A stretch of DNA of 64,000 bases, from NCBI RefSeq assembly GCF_019343455.1, contig NZ_CP049362.1, forward strand, positions 1,674,001 through 1,738,000. Reading direction: 5' to 3'. The notes beneath the pieces were generated by a model. It saw nothing but the letters and a program-made list of their open reading frames with translations. It made no database searches and was not told the origin of the DNA. Position numbers and translations under genes: made by a program. This stretch comes from Alcaligenes ammonioxydans. GTDB taxonomy: Bacteria; Pseudomonadota; Gammaproteobacteria; Burkholderiales; Burkholderiaceae_B. Positions within the stretch are counted from its first letter, which is position 1; each line of letters starts with the position of its first letter. Positions 7,040 to 15,466 of this stretch are shown here, piece by piece.

Positions 7040-9553
7040 CTAGGGTCTTGCCGGCGTGTCGGTGACCAGACGTCGCCAGTTCTGCAGAAAACGGTGGCGG
7101 CGGGTGGGGTCCAGGCCCACTAACAAAGAGGGATTGAGAATAAGCGGTTGAATAATTCCAATTGATTGATTTTCAATGGTTTTTGTGAACCAGCTGCCCG
7201 TTTCCACGGCGTTGAGCGAGCCTAATCCGGCTGGGCCGGCGAGGGTTTGTTGGCCTTGGGGAGAGAGCAGGTAATCAATGAAAGCAGCGGCTAGATCGGG
7301 GCGGCGAGCTTGTTTATGAATCAGGGCGCTGCGGGTAAACACTGACACATAATCGCTGGGTACGATGATGGCAATGTCCGAGCCTGCTTTTTGCCGAGCC
7401 AGGGCATACGAGCCTAGTACGTTGTAGGCGACATCCAGGGTGCCATTGTCCAGATCATCCAAAATGGCACCGGTATTGGCATACAGACGGGTGCCGACAC
7501 GGCCCAGGGCATTGGCCAAGCCCCAGAACGTGGAAGAGGTGCGTTCGTCGTACAGTGCAAACAGGTAGCCCACGCCACTGATCTGAATGTCATAGGTGCC
7601 CACCCGGCCCCTCAGACTGCCCTGGTTACGCTCCAGCAGCTTAAGCAGCGCTTCGCGAGAGGCCGGCAGCTCGTACGGTAAACGAGCCGGTGCGTAGGCG
7701 ATGACGGCCGGCTCCAGCGTGAAGCCAAACACCTCATTGCGCCAACGTGCCCAGCCGGGCATGGTCTGGGTCAGACTGGATGTGTGCGCACGAGCATAGC
7801 CGTCGTTCGCCAGTTTGACCTGCATGTCCGCGGCCGAGCTGATCAGCAGATCCGTTTCAGGCAGGCTGCCTTGAGTGGTGTGCCGATACAGCGCGGTGGA
7901 ATCCATCTCGTGATAAAGAATGCGTACGTGAGGCTGGATACGCTGAAAGTCCTGTACGAGCACTTCAAACAGTTCGGTGTCGGTAGGGCCAGCAATCACC
8001 AGCAAGGCCTGATCTTCCGGTCCAGGTGGACGGGGGGAGCGAGCCGGGTAGTCGTGACTGCGAATGCCCATATCGGGTTCCGCGGCGCTGGCGAGGGCGA
8101 AGGCTGGCTGGGGCTGGGCCAACATGCCCGTCATGATCAACGCTGCGATGAGCAGGGTCAGGGGGGGCGAGGGTCGGGGACTCTGGTAAAGGGTGGGGAT
8201 TTCGATGCGGACTGTCAGACCCTGCGGGGTATGGTCACGCAAGAGCAACGTGCCTTGATGCGCTTGTACCACGGTGCGCACGATAGACAGCCCCAGGCCC
8301 GAACCGGGCCGCCCCTGGCTGCTGGGACCACGCTGAAAACGCTCCAGCAAACGGGTTTTGTCATCGTCACTGATGCCTGGGCCCAGGTCGGACACATCAA
8401 ACACCACCCAACCGTTCGGGCGGGTGTAGATTCGCACGGAAACAGGCTCGTCGCTGTAGAGCATGGCGTTGTCGATCACATTGCGCAGCATCTCCCGCAA
8501 GGACACATGGTCGCCCAGGATTTGTGCTCGTCGAGCCGAGGGCGTGAGGTGAATGTACAGCCGGTGGGCCCGGTCGGGATCGACCCGGCCCTGGATTTCC
8601 TGAATCAACGGGGCCACATCTAAAGGCCGCATGGTGCTGCGGTCCAGGCGGTGGCTGACGGTGGCGTCCATCAGTAACTGGTTCAACAGATGGGTGGCAT
8701 GCGTAGTGTTGTTCAGAATCCGTCGCAGGCGTGGCCTTAGGGTGTCAGAGCCGGGCTCATCCATCGCGAGCTGGGTTTGCAGATGGACTGCCGCCAAGGG
8801 AGTGCGAATCTGATGGGCCGCATCGGCCACCAGATTGTTCAGAGTACCAACCGCTGTTTGCAGGCGCTGCATGAAGGCATTGAGGGTATCGACCAGACGG
8901 CGAATCTCTTTGGGTACCGGCGTGTCGATGGGCTGCAAATTGTCGTGGGAGCGTTCTCGCAGTGCTGTTTCCAATTCGGCCAAGGGGGCGAACGCACGCC
9001 GAATCCCCAGGCTGGTAATCATCAGGGCCAGCAACATCAGACCGGTCAGGGACAGGGTGCTGCGACCCAGCAACTCATCGGCCAGCGCTTGTCGGGTGCC
9101 CAGGGTTTCAGCAACGCGGATGGTGATCCAGCCACGGCCCAGTGAATGCTGGCCTGTCAGCAAGCGTCCGATCGTGGCGACACGCACGGCAGTGCCGTGA
9201 TAGGAAATGGTGTCGTAGCGCGGTTCGGAACTGGTGGCCGGCGGCAGGGTGTCTCCCAAGTCTGGATAGCCGGAAATCAGGCTATTGGCCGAGCGTACGC
9301 TGTAAAAAATATGTTCCTGTTCGGACAGCATGGCCATCGCCGAATAGGGCAGCTCCAGGGAAAGTTCACCCTCGTCAATTTGAATGGCATTGGCAATAGT
9401 CAGGGCGGCGGCGTTCAGGAGCCTGTCATAGGCGGAGTCGGCGGCACGCTGGGCATATTGTCGCGATGCCAGACCCAATGCCAGTAAGGCAGCGGCCAGC
9501 AAGCATACGGCCAGCGCCAGTACACGCTGCTGGATAGACAGGGTGCGGCGCAT
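7040..9553 (-). CDS. hybrid sensor histidine kinase with C-terminal periplasmic substrate-binding domain
   Basis: An 837-residue protein. Residues 10-30 form membrane segment 1, 31-164 a short periplasmic domain, 165-183 membrane segment 2, then a HAMP-like region. The phospho-acceptor is His247 (AAHQIRTP); the ATPase part has RNVIDNAMLYSD (357-368), DLGPGIS (389-395) and GSGLGLSIV (417-425). Unusually, residues 464-482 form a third hydrophobic segment ending AFALA, like a signal anchor, and 515-837 are a full binding-protein domain: YHEMDSTALYR, GTYDIQISGVGY, VAYNVLGSYALAR, VPSDYVSVFTR. This matches the neighbouring importer's binding protein block by block. The C-terminal domain would face the periplasm. 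The start overlaps the regulator stop as TGATG. The TctE-like kinase part is firm; sensing through the extra domain is inferred. Confidence 0.9.
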   Translation of the reverse strand: MRRTLSIQQRVLALAVCLLAAALLALGLASRQYAQRAADSAYDRLLNAAALTIANAIQIDEGELSLELPYSAMAMLSEQEHIFYSVRSANSLISGYPDLGDTLPPATSSEPRYDTISYHGTAVRVATIGRLLTGQHSLGRGWITIRVAETLGTRQALADELLGRSTLSLTGLMLLALMITSLGIRRAFAPLAELETALRERSHDNLQPIDTPVPKEIRRLVDTLNAFMQRLQTAVGTLNNLVADAAHQIRTPLAAVHLQTQLAMDEPGSDTLRPRLRRILNNTTHATHLLNQLLMDATVSHRLDRSTMRPLDVAPLIQEIQGRVDPDRAHRLYIHLTPSARRAQILGDHVSLREMLRNVIDNAMLYSDEPVSVRIYTRPNGWVVFDVSDLGPGISDDDKTRLLERFQRGPSSQGRPGSGLGLSIVRTVVQAHQGTLLLRDHTPQGLTVRIEIPTLYQSPRPSPPLTLLIAALIMTGMLAQPQPAFALASAAEPDMGIRSHDYPARSPRPPGPEDQALLVIAGPTDTELFEVLVQDFQRIQPHVRILYHEMDSTALYRHTTQGSLPETDLLISSAADMQVKLANDGYARAHTSSLTQTMPGWARWRNEVFGFTLEPAVIAYAPARLPYELPASREALLKLLERNQGSLRGRVGTYDIQISGVGYLFALYDERTSSTFWGLANALGRVGTRLYANTGAILDDLDNGTLDVAYNVLGSYALARQKAGSDIAIIVPSDYVSVFTRSALIHKQARRPDLAAAFIDYLLSPQGQQTLAGPAGLGSLNAVETGSWFTKTIENQSIGIIQPLILNPSLLVGLDPTRRHRFLQNWRRLVTDTPARP

Positions 9554-10227
9554 CAGCGGGCATCACCCAAGCTTGCCATATAACCGGTGCCCCGCACCGT
9601 GTCGATGCGAATGGCACTATCGCTAAGCTTGCGCCGCAGACGAGAGACATGCAGCTCCACGGCATTGGGGCTGGAGTCTTCATCGAAGTTGAACAGCTGC
9701 ATCATCAACCGTTCCTTGGTGACCACTTGTCCGGCACGACTCAGGAGCAACTCCAGCAAGCAGAATTCGCGCTGGCCAAATTCCACGGTCTGATCCCGGC
9801 TATTGATGCGTCGGGCGGCGATGTCAATGCTGACGTGTCCCAACTGCCAGATTTCCGCTTGGGTGGTGGCGGGCCGCCGCATCAGGGCACGCAGCCGTGC
9901 TTCCAGCTCGCGCAGATCGAAAGGTTTGACCAGATAATCGTCTGCTCCCAGGTCCAGCATGGACACACGATCTTCGATTTCTGAACGAGCCGTCATGACC
10001 AGCACGGGCAGGCTGGGTGTTTGCTGGCGCAGATGCCGCAAAATGCTGAAACCGTCCTGATCGGGCAGCATGATGTCCAAAAGCAGGACGTCCCAGTTAT
10101 CCATTTCCAGATAGCGTAGGGCCAGCTCGCCAGTGTTGACCCACTCCACGCTATGACCGCCCGCGCTGAGCCGGCTGGCGATGGCTTCTCCCAAATCCTC
10201 ATTGTCTTCGACCATGAGTAATCGCAT
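9553..10227 (-). CDS. OmpR-family response regulator (TctD/QseB-like)
   Basis: A 224-residue two-domain regulator. Receiver: acidic pair E7/D8, phospho-acceptor Asp51 in LLLDIMLPDQDG, Thr79 and Lys101 (YLVKPFD). C-terminal winged helix with ELHVSRLRRKL and RIDTVRGTGYM. An ATG 15 bp upstream exists, but GGAGG lies inside that extension at correct spacing for the start chosen here. It is co-transcribed with the kinase (1-bp overlap) and probably controls the importer genes downstream. Confidence 0.93.
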   Translation of the reverse strand: MRLLMVEDNEDLGEAIASRLSAGGHSVEWVNTGELALRYLEMDNWDVLLLDIMLPDQDGFSILRHLRQQTPSLPVLVMTARSEIEDRVSMLDLGADDYLVKPFDLRELEARLRALMRRPATTQAEIWQLGHVSIDIAARRINSRDQTVEFGQREFCLLELLLSRAGQVVTKERLMMQLFNFDEDSSPNAVELHVSRLRRKLSDSAIRIDTVRGTGYMASLGDAR

Positions 10228-10308
10228 ATTGCCTCCATCCAATGGGCTCCTGTTCGTCGAGAAGCCTCTTTATTTATTTTTTTATTCTATCTCATGGAAC
10301 TAAGGCTT

Positions 10309-11907
10309 CTAGTCCAGCCGAAAATGCGCGCCCAGACTGTGAGGGCGGGCCAGAGCCGCGTGGGCCAGCAACCAGGCGGTGTCCAGGTGCAGACTGCCAA
10401 TGCGATGATCGACCGTGTCGGGCAGGCGGCGACTTTGCTCTCGCCAGTCGCTCAGGGTGTGGATGGCGTGCGCCAGACCAGCTCTATTGCGAAGCAGACC
10501 GACATGCTCTTGCATCAGGTTTTGCAAGGCAGGCAGGGTGGGGAACGGGGGTGTGGGTGGGCGATGCAGTGTTCCCTTGTCTTTGCAGGTAATGTTGTTG
10601 TTGTTGTTGTTGTTGTTGTCGCGTGCGGGCGCAGGGGTGTGCGGTGATCCTGCGAAGGTCGGTGCCGTTTTTGATCTTTCGTCCTCGGGAGTCAGGGCGG
10701 AACAATGAGCGGCCCGGCTCCCTTCGATGGCCTGCGCTGCTGCCCGCCCCATGACCACGCACTCCAGCAGCGAGTTGCTGGCCAAGCGGTTCGCCCCGTG
10801 CAAACCGGTGCAGGCCACTTCCCCTATCGCATACAGACCCGGAACGCTCGTGCGACCGAACAGGTCGGTTTGAATCCCTCCACAGCTGTAATGCGCTGCC
10901 GGCGCGACAGGTATCCAGTCCTGGCGTAAATCCAGGCCGCGGCGTAAACCTTCTTCCAAGGCCCGTGGGAAATGCCGCTGCAACGTATCGGCACCCAGAT
11001 GGCGCACATCCAGCCAGACGTGTGCACGGTCCTCTTGTTTCATTTGTGCTGCAATGGCTCGCGACACAATATCGCGGGGGGCCAGTTCGGCGCGGGAATC
11101 ATAGTCCGGCATGAAGCGACGACCATGTGCATCCAGTAAATGGCCACCTTCACCCCGCAAGGCTTCGGTAAGCAGAAACGTCGGCCCTTGTGTGTACAGG
11201 CAGGTGGGATGGAACTGCACGAACTCCAGATCGCGGATTGCTGCGCCTATGCGCCAGGCCAAAGCCACGCCTTCACCTTTGGCGGTGTCGGGATTGGTGC
11301 TGTGGGCATACAGACTGCCGAGCCCGCCCGTGGCCAGCACCACATGGTCCGCTAGAATCGTTTCATGACGATGGGTTTGTTTGTCGTAAATATCAACCCC
11401 CGCTACACGACCGTGTTCATTCCGGCGCAAGGCCAATGCCAGGCAGTTTGTGCGTTGGAGCAGTTGTGTGGCTTGTTGTAGCTGGGGGTACAAGGCCTGC
11501 ATGATGGCGTACCCACTGGCATCCGCCGCGTGCACGATACGTCGCTGGCTGTGCCCCCCTTCGCGGGTCAGGTGCAGTTGCCCGTCTGGTGTTCTGTCCA
11601 AAGGCACCTGGCGCTCCAGCAGCCACTGCACCGCTTGTGGCGCGGCTTGTAAGATGTTGCGCACAGCATCCGCATCGGAATGGTGGGCACCTGCCTGCAG
11701 GGTGTCCTCGATATGCAGCTCCACACTGTCCTGGGCGCTGAGTACGGCAGCCAGCCCCCCCAGCGCCATCGTGCTTGCGCTACACGGAGCCGCGCCACTG
11801 CTCAGCAACGTTGCCTTCATGGAGGCAGGCAGAGACAGAGCCAGACTGGCGCCAGCCAGGCCCGCCCCAATAATCAATACATCCGTCTTTGTGCTAAGGC
11901 GCGGCAT
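10309..11907 (-). CDS. nadB: L-aspartate oxidase with polyasparagine insert
   Basis: FAD enzyme oxidising L-aspartate to iminoaspartate, the first step of de novo NAD synthesis; NadA uses the product. The N-terminus has the FAD motif IIGAGLAGASLAL, then GGLAAVLS, and the family motif NRLASNSLLECVVMGRAA before the C-terminal helical domain (LQNLMQEHVGLLRNRAGL). Between them lies an unusual low-complexity linker of about 60 residues that includes eight consecutive Asn (431-438), encoded by an (AAC)8 microsatellite. The gene is coupled to nadA by a TGATG overlap. Typical NadB has a short linker here, so the insert is odd but in frame. Confidence 0.93.
   Translation of the reverse strand: MPRLSTKTDVLIIGAGLAGASLALSLPASMKATLLSSGAAPCSASTMALGGLAAVLSAQDSVELHIEDTLQAGAHHSDADAVRNILQAAPQAVQWLLERQVPLDRTPDGQLHLTREGGHSQRRIVHAADASGYAIMQALYPQLQQATQLLQRTNCLALALRRNEHGRVAGVDIYDKQTHRHETILADHVVLATGGLGSLYAHSTNPDTAKGEGVALAWRIGAAIRDLEFVQFHPTCLYTQGPTFLLTEALRGEGGHLLDAHGRRFMPDYDSRAELAPRDIVSRAIAAQMKQEDRAHVWLDVRHLGADTLQRHFPRALEEGLRRGLDLRQDWIPVAPAAHYSCGGIQTDLFGRTSVPGLYAIGEVACTGLHGANRLASNSLLECVVMGRAAAQAIEGSRAAHCSALTPEDERSKTAPTFAGSPHTPAPARDNNNNNNNNITCKDKGTLHRPPTPPFPTLPALQNLMQEHVGLLRNRAGLAHAIHTLSDWREQSRRLPDTVDHRIGSLHLDTAWLLAHAALARPHSLGAHFRLD
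10594..10617. repeat. trinucleotide microsatellite (GTT)8 inside nadB
   Basis: Eight perfect GTT copies on the plus strand read as AAC (Asn) in nadB. Copy-number slippage would change the length of the Asn tract without shifting the frame. Confidence 0.95.
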
Positions 11908-13040
11908 CAGGCGGCCCCTACGTGCAGAAACTGCTGGCTGTGTTGGGCGAGATCAGCTCCTACACGCAGTGTTCTCTGATGAGCAGCTGCAAAGTCCATC
12001 ATCCTTTGCAGGGAGCGTCGTGCGCCTTGCTGTAATGCGGGCTCGATTTGTATACCCGGGCCCGGCTCGCTCAAGCGTTGTTGCAGCGCTTGCAAACTGT
12101 TCAGCGCCATCCAGGGGCAATAGGCGCAGCTTTTGCAGGTGGCGCTTTCGCCTGCTGTAGGGGCGGCCAAAAAGGTTTTGCCTGGGGCCTGTTGACGCAT
12201 GGCATGCAAAATGCCCTGATCGGTCGCCACGATAAAGGTGTCGGCAGGGTGGTTGACAGCGGCGCGCAGCAGTTGTGTGGTGGAACCAACCACATCGGCC
12301 AAGGCCACCACCGCAGCTGGCGATTCTGGATGGACCAGTACCTGAGCATGCGGATGCTCATTCATCAACGCTTTTAAGCCGTCGGCCTTGAACTCGTCGT
12401 GAACCAGACAGGAGCCTTGCCAGAGCAGCATGTCCGCTCCGGTCTGCTTCTGGATGTACGCACCTAAATGACGATCGGGCGCCCACACTATTTTTTTCCC
12501 TTGCGCATGCAGATGGCGCACGATGTCCAGTGCGATCGAGGACGTGACCACCCAGTCTGCCTGAGCTTTCACCGCCGCGCTGGTATTGGCATAGACAACC
12601 ACCTCCCGGTCCGGGTGAGCGGCGCAAAACTGTTTGAAGTCTTGCGGGGCGCAGCCCAGATCCAGTGAGCAGGTGGCTTGATCGTGGACGGCCAGGACCC
12701 GTTTTTCCGGACTCAGGATTTTGGCGGACTCTGCCATGAAACCCACACCGGCTACCAGGACCGTGCTGGCTTTGTGCTCTTGTCCAAAGCGAGCCATTTC
12801 CAAGGAGTCGCCCACGCAGCCCCCGGTCTCCAGCGCCAGATCCTGAATATCGGGATCGGTGTAGTAATGGGCCACCAGCACCGCATCCTGGGCCTTCAGC
12901 TCCGTGGCCAAGACTTGTTTCAAAGCCGCTTTATCGTTTTGTGACTTGATCGGGGATGGGACTTCATGCCAGCCAATCTGACGGTTTAAGGCATCCTGTG
13001 AATCGGGCTGACAGACATCAATAGGGAAACGCTGAGTCAT
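11907..13040 (-). CDS. nadA: quinolinate synthase
   Basis: A 377-residue [4Fe-4S] enzyme condensing iminoaspartate with dihydroxyacetone phosphate to quinolinate. Visible blocks are [75 protein letters not shown] and [13 protein letters not shown], which carry the Cys ligands and active-site residues of NadA. AAGGA precedes the start. It forms a nadA-nadB operon; nadC is absent from the window. Two palindromes immediately upstream are likely operators. Confidence 0.95.
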   Translation of the reverse strand: MTQRFPIDVCQPDSQDALNRQIGWHEVPSPIKSQNDKAALKQVLATELKAQDAVLVAHYYTDPDIQDLALETGGCVGDSLEMARFGQEHKASTVLVAGVGFMAESAKILSPEKRVLAVHDQATCSLDLGCAPQDFKQFCAAHPDREVVVYANTSAAVKAQADWVVTSSIALDIVRHLHAQGKKIVWAPDRHLGAYIQKQTGADMLLWQGSCLVHDEFKADGLKALMNEHPHAQVLVHPESPAAVVALADVVGSTTQLLRAAVNHPADTFIVATDQGILHAMRQQAPGKTFLAAPTAGESATCKSCAYCPWMALNSLQALQQRLSEPGPGIQIEPALQQGARRSLQRMMDFAAAHQRTLRVGADLAQHSQQFLHVGAA

Positions 13041-13051
13041 GAGTGTCCTTG

Positions 13052-13068
13052 ATGCTCAAATTGAGCAT
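13052..13068. promoter_or_regulatory. palindromic operator-like site 1 before nadA
   Basis: Perfect 17-bp palindrome ATGCTCAAATTGAGCAT, 12 bp upstream of the nadA start. It shares half-sites with a second copy at 13130. A NAD-biosynthesis repressor such as NadQ is the candidate ligand; this is inference. Confidence 0.6.
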
Positions 13069-13129
13069 AAATGATTTAAAAAAATGGCCGCGGTGAAACA
13101 TCGAGCGAAAAGGAAAATTGTTTTTTTTG

Positions 13130-13150
13130 TTATGCTTTTTTTGAGCATAA
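13130..13150. promoter_or_regulatory. palindromic operator-like site 2 before nadA
   Basis: TTATGCT and GAGCATAA half-sites around a T-run, 7-bp matching arms, centred 80 bp from site 1. Same half-site as site 1. Confidence 0.5.
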
Positions 13151-13195
13151 TTAAAAAATCAATGCTTCGCAAGCACAAGGACAGATTCAGTCAGA

Positions 13196-13231
13196 AAAAG
13201 GAGACCCCGCGTCATGACATTGAAGCGGGGC
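13196..13231 (-). terminator. terminator after tas
   Basis: On the minus strand CCCCGC and GCGGGG pair around a 14-base loop and are followed by TCTCCTTTTTC. It separates tas from the nadA promoter region. Confidence 0.55.
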
Positions 13232-13239
13232 CAAGTCCC

Positions 13240-14286
13240 TTACGGCGCCGGATTGGGCGTGTGGTGATGAATGGCGTTGATTTTGCTGATCAGTTCATCA
13301 TTGAGCTGAACATCCACGCTGGCAATGTTTTCGCGCAATTGCTCCAGGGTGGTTGCACCAATCAAGTTGCTACTGGTAAAGGCTTGCTGGTTTACCCATG
13401 CCAAAGCCAGCTGAGTCGGTGTCAGACCATATTCACGGGCTAGTTCGTTGTAGGCCAACGCGGCCTCACGAGCCCGCGGCGCGTCATAACGCGTGAATCG
13501 GTTGTACCGTGTCAAGCGACCCTTCTCGGGGCGTGCGCCGTGATCATATTTGCCGGTTAGCACACCCATCGCCAAAGGCGAATAGGCCAGAAGCCCAAGT
13601 CCTTCATAGCGACAAAATTCGGACAGGCCCTCTTCAAACACCCGGTTCAGCAGGTTGTAGGGATTCTGGATGGTGGCAATCAGAGGCAGGGACTGGGTGC
13701 GCGCCAATTCCAGAAAGCGGGAAACCCCCCAGGGCGTTTCATTGGAAACACCGATATGCCGCACCTTGCCTTGACGTACAAAGTCGTCCAGTACCGCCAG
13801 AGTTTCTTCAATAGGGACGGTGTCTTCCTCTTTCCAGGGGTAACTGCGCTGCCCAAACGTAACCGTGCTACGGTCTGGCCAGTGCAACTGGTACAGATCC
13901 AGGTAGTCGGTTTGCAGTCTGCGCAGACTGTCATGCAGGGCTTGTTCCAGATTTTTGCGATCCAGGCTTGTGCTGCCATTACGGATGTGTCCGGGACGCT
14001 TGGGGTCGCGCTGCGGACCGGCAATTTTGCTGGCCAACACAATATCCTTGCGACGGCCCGTTTTCGCCAGCCAGGTACCAATATATTGCTCGGTCAAACC
14101 CTGTGTGGCTGCCATAGGAGGGACAGGGTACATTTCGGCGGTATCCACCAGATTTACCCCCAGCTCCAAGGCAAGGTCCAGTTGAGCGTGCGCCTCGGCC
14201 TCGCTGTTTTGTTCCCCGTACGTCATGGTGCCCAAACCAATCAGGCTGACGTCCAGATCTGTATTGCCCAGCTTGCGGTATTCCAT
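13240..14286 (-). CDS. tas: NADP(H)-dependent aldo-keto reductase, Tas family
   Basis: A 348-residue TIM-barrel reductase, almost the length of E. coli Tas (346). It has GLGTMTYGEQNSEAEAH near residue 18, VDTAEMYPVPP (catalytic Asp and Tyr) near 47-56, the catalytic Lys in ASKIAGP, and the His in YQLHWPD; the C-terminal IGATTLEQLRENI is the cofactor-binding part. The physiological substrate is unknown. GGGAG lies nine bases before the start. It is upstream of nadA on the same strand but separated by a terminator. Confidence 0.9.
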   Translation of the reverse strand: MEYRKLGNTDLDVSLIGLGTMTYGEQNSEAEAHAQLDLALELGVNLVDTAEMYPVPPMAATQGLTEQYIGTWLAKTGRRKDIVLASKIAGPQRDPKRPGHIRNGSTSLDRKNLEQALHDSLRRLQTDYLDLYQLHWPDRSTVTFGQRSYPWKEEDTVPIEETLAVLDDFVRQGKVRHIGVSNETPWGVSRFLELARTQSLPLIATIQNPYNLLNRVFEEGLSEFCRYEGLGLLAYSPLAMGVLTGKYDHGARPEKGRLTRYNRFTRYDAPRAREAALAYNELAREYGLTPTQLALAWVNQQAFTSSNLIGATTLEQLRENIASVDVQLNDELISKINAIHHHTPNPAP

Positions 14287-14357
14287 CTACTTCGACTCCC
14301 GAAAACGCAGGGCCGGGCGGCCCTACAAATCGTGCATGGTAGCGTATTTACCAGACG

Positions 14358-14852
14358 CTATGCGGCTTCATCATGCTCGGGCAAGGCGGGCGGAGCGGGT
14401 AAGGGACGTTTGGGCAGCAGGGGCAAACCGTGCTTGGCCCGCAGACGTTGGCAGTCGACGTTGGGGCTGCCATCCAGTTCCCAGATCTGATAGTCGCGAC
14501 AGGGGGTAGGGCGATCCGGGTAAATGGCGCAATGAATGCCTGGCTGACCCAAGGTGCCCCGCAAGGCAATGCAACGACCCTCACCTTGTTCTGTGCCTTT
14601 CATGCACGCGCGCAGCGGCCCGACCTGGGTGGTCAACTCGACCGGAACGGTCCCGCCCGTCTCGCCACTTAACTCGCCACTATAGAAGGAAACCCGAAAG
14701 TGTGAGCAGCACACCCCACAGCTCAAACAGGGGTTTTCGTCGAAAATCTCATCATTGGGGGGCGTATAAAGCACCGTTTCCAGCGTTGTTTCTTGAACGC
14801 CAGGCAAGTCAAGCAAAGTAGTGGGGGTAGGCGGGAGAGAAGAGCAAGTCAT
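14358..14852 (-). CDS. YkgJ-family cysteine cluster protein
   Basis: A 164-residue protein with CLSCGVCC near residue 43 and further cysteines in CMKG, RCIAL, HCAIYPDRPTPCRDY and VDCQRL. This spacing matches the YkgJ / zinc- or iron-binding cysteine-cluster family of unknown function. The C-terminus is proline-rich. The ribosome-binding site before the chosen ATG is weak, so the start is moderately certain. Confidence 0.85.
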   Translation of the reverse strand: MTCSSLPPTPTTLLDLPGVQETTLETVLYTPPNDEIFDENPCLSCGVCCSHFRVSFYSGELSGETGGTVPVELTTQVGPLRACMKGTEQGEGRCIALRGTLGQPGIHCAIYPDRPTPCRDYQIWELDGSPNVDCQRLRAKHGLPLLPKRPLPAPPALPEHDEAA

Positions 14853-15188
14853 GTGCGTGGATGTCCCGTAGTAGCCGCAAATTCGGTTCAGATCAGATCG
14901 CGTATCTGCAGGCGTAAAGCATTTATTTTATTTTTGCGCGAAGAACTTGAATAGAAAAATCGTGTATGCCCCCAGGGGCGTGATGCTGAGGCGAGACAGA
15001 ATTGATGTATCCATATGTATCTTGTGATGAGTTGAGCAGAAAACACCCAAAATTTTTTGGAACGATAGGTTTTCGTTTTATTCTAAGTAAAACAATGGCT
15101 TGGAGCTTATTCTGGGGATTTTGATGCGTTCGAGCGGATAGGTGGAGAAAAAAATAAGGGATTTTTTATGGAAAAACGCAAAATAGTG
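14853..15188. other. AT-rich intergenic region without a recognised gene
   Basis: About 335 bp, noticeably AT-rich, between the YkgJ-like gene (divergent) and the tRNA promoter. It should hold the YkgJ-like gene promoter. No ORF or RNA gene was recognised. Confidence 0.6.
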
Positions 15189-15217
15189 TTGACAGCCTCA
15201 TAGGGAAGATCTATTAT
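15189..15217 (+). promoter_or_regulatory. sigma70 promoter of tRNA-Val
   Basis: TTGACA at 15189-15194, a 17-bp spacer, TATTAT at 15212-15217; the mature tRNA begins 17 bp further on. Near-consensus, as expected for a stable RNA gene. Confidence 0.85.
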
Positions 15218-15233
15218 TTCATTTCTTCACCGC

Positions 15234-15310
15234 AGGCGGTTAGCTCAGTTGGTTAGAGCGCTACGTTGACATCGTAGAGGTCGCTGGTTCGAATCCAGTA
15301 CTGCCTACCA
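15234..15310 (+). tRNA. tRNA-Val (anticodon GAC)
   Basis: A 77-nt cloverleaf. Acceptor arms AGGCGGT/ACTGCCT pair, the D arm is GCTC-AGTTGGTTA-GAGC, the anticodon stem CTACG/CGTAG encloses TTGACAT (anticodon GAC), the T arm has GCTGG-TTCGAAT-CCAGT, and the discriminator A is followed by an encoded CCA. GAC reads GUC/GUU valine codons. Confidence 0.96.
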
Positions 15311-15342
15311 GAATATATGCACACAGCTCCAAGCTGTGCCAA

Positions 15343-15377
15343 GAAAAGCCCCAAAGATCAATACTTTGGGGCTTTTT
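15343..15377 (+). terminator. terminator after tRNA-Val
   Basis: AAGCCCCAAAG and CTTTGGGGCTT pair around ATCAATA, followed by a T6 run. Confidence 0.85.
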
Positions 15378-15466
15378 TGTTGCCCAGCGTTCCAAGCTGC
15401 GCCAAGCCCCGCCAAGGTATTTTGGTGGCATGAATGGGGGCACGGACGGAACGAATGGGGGCATGG

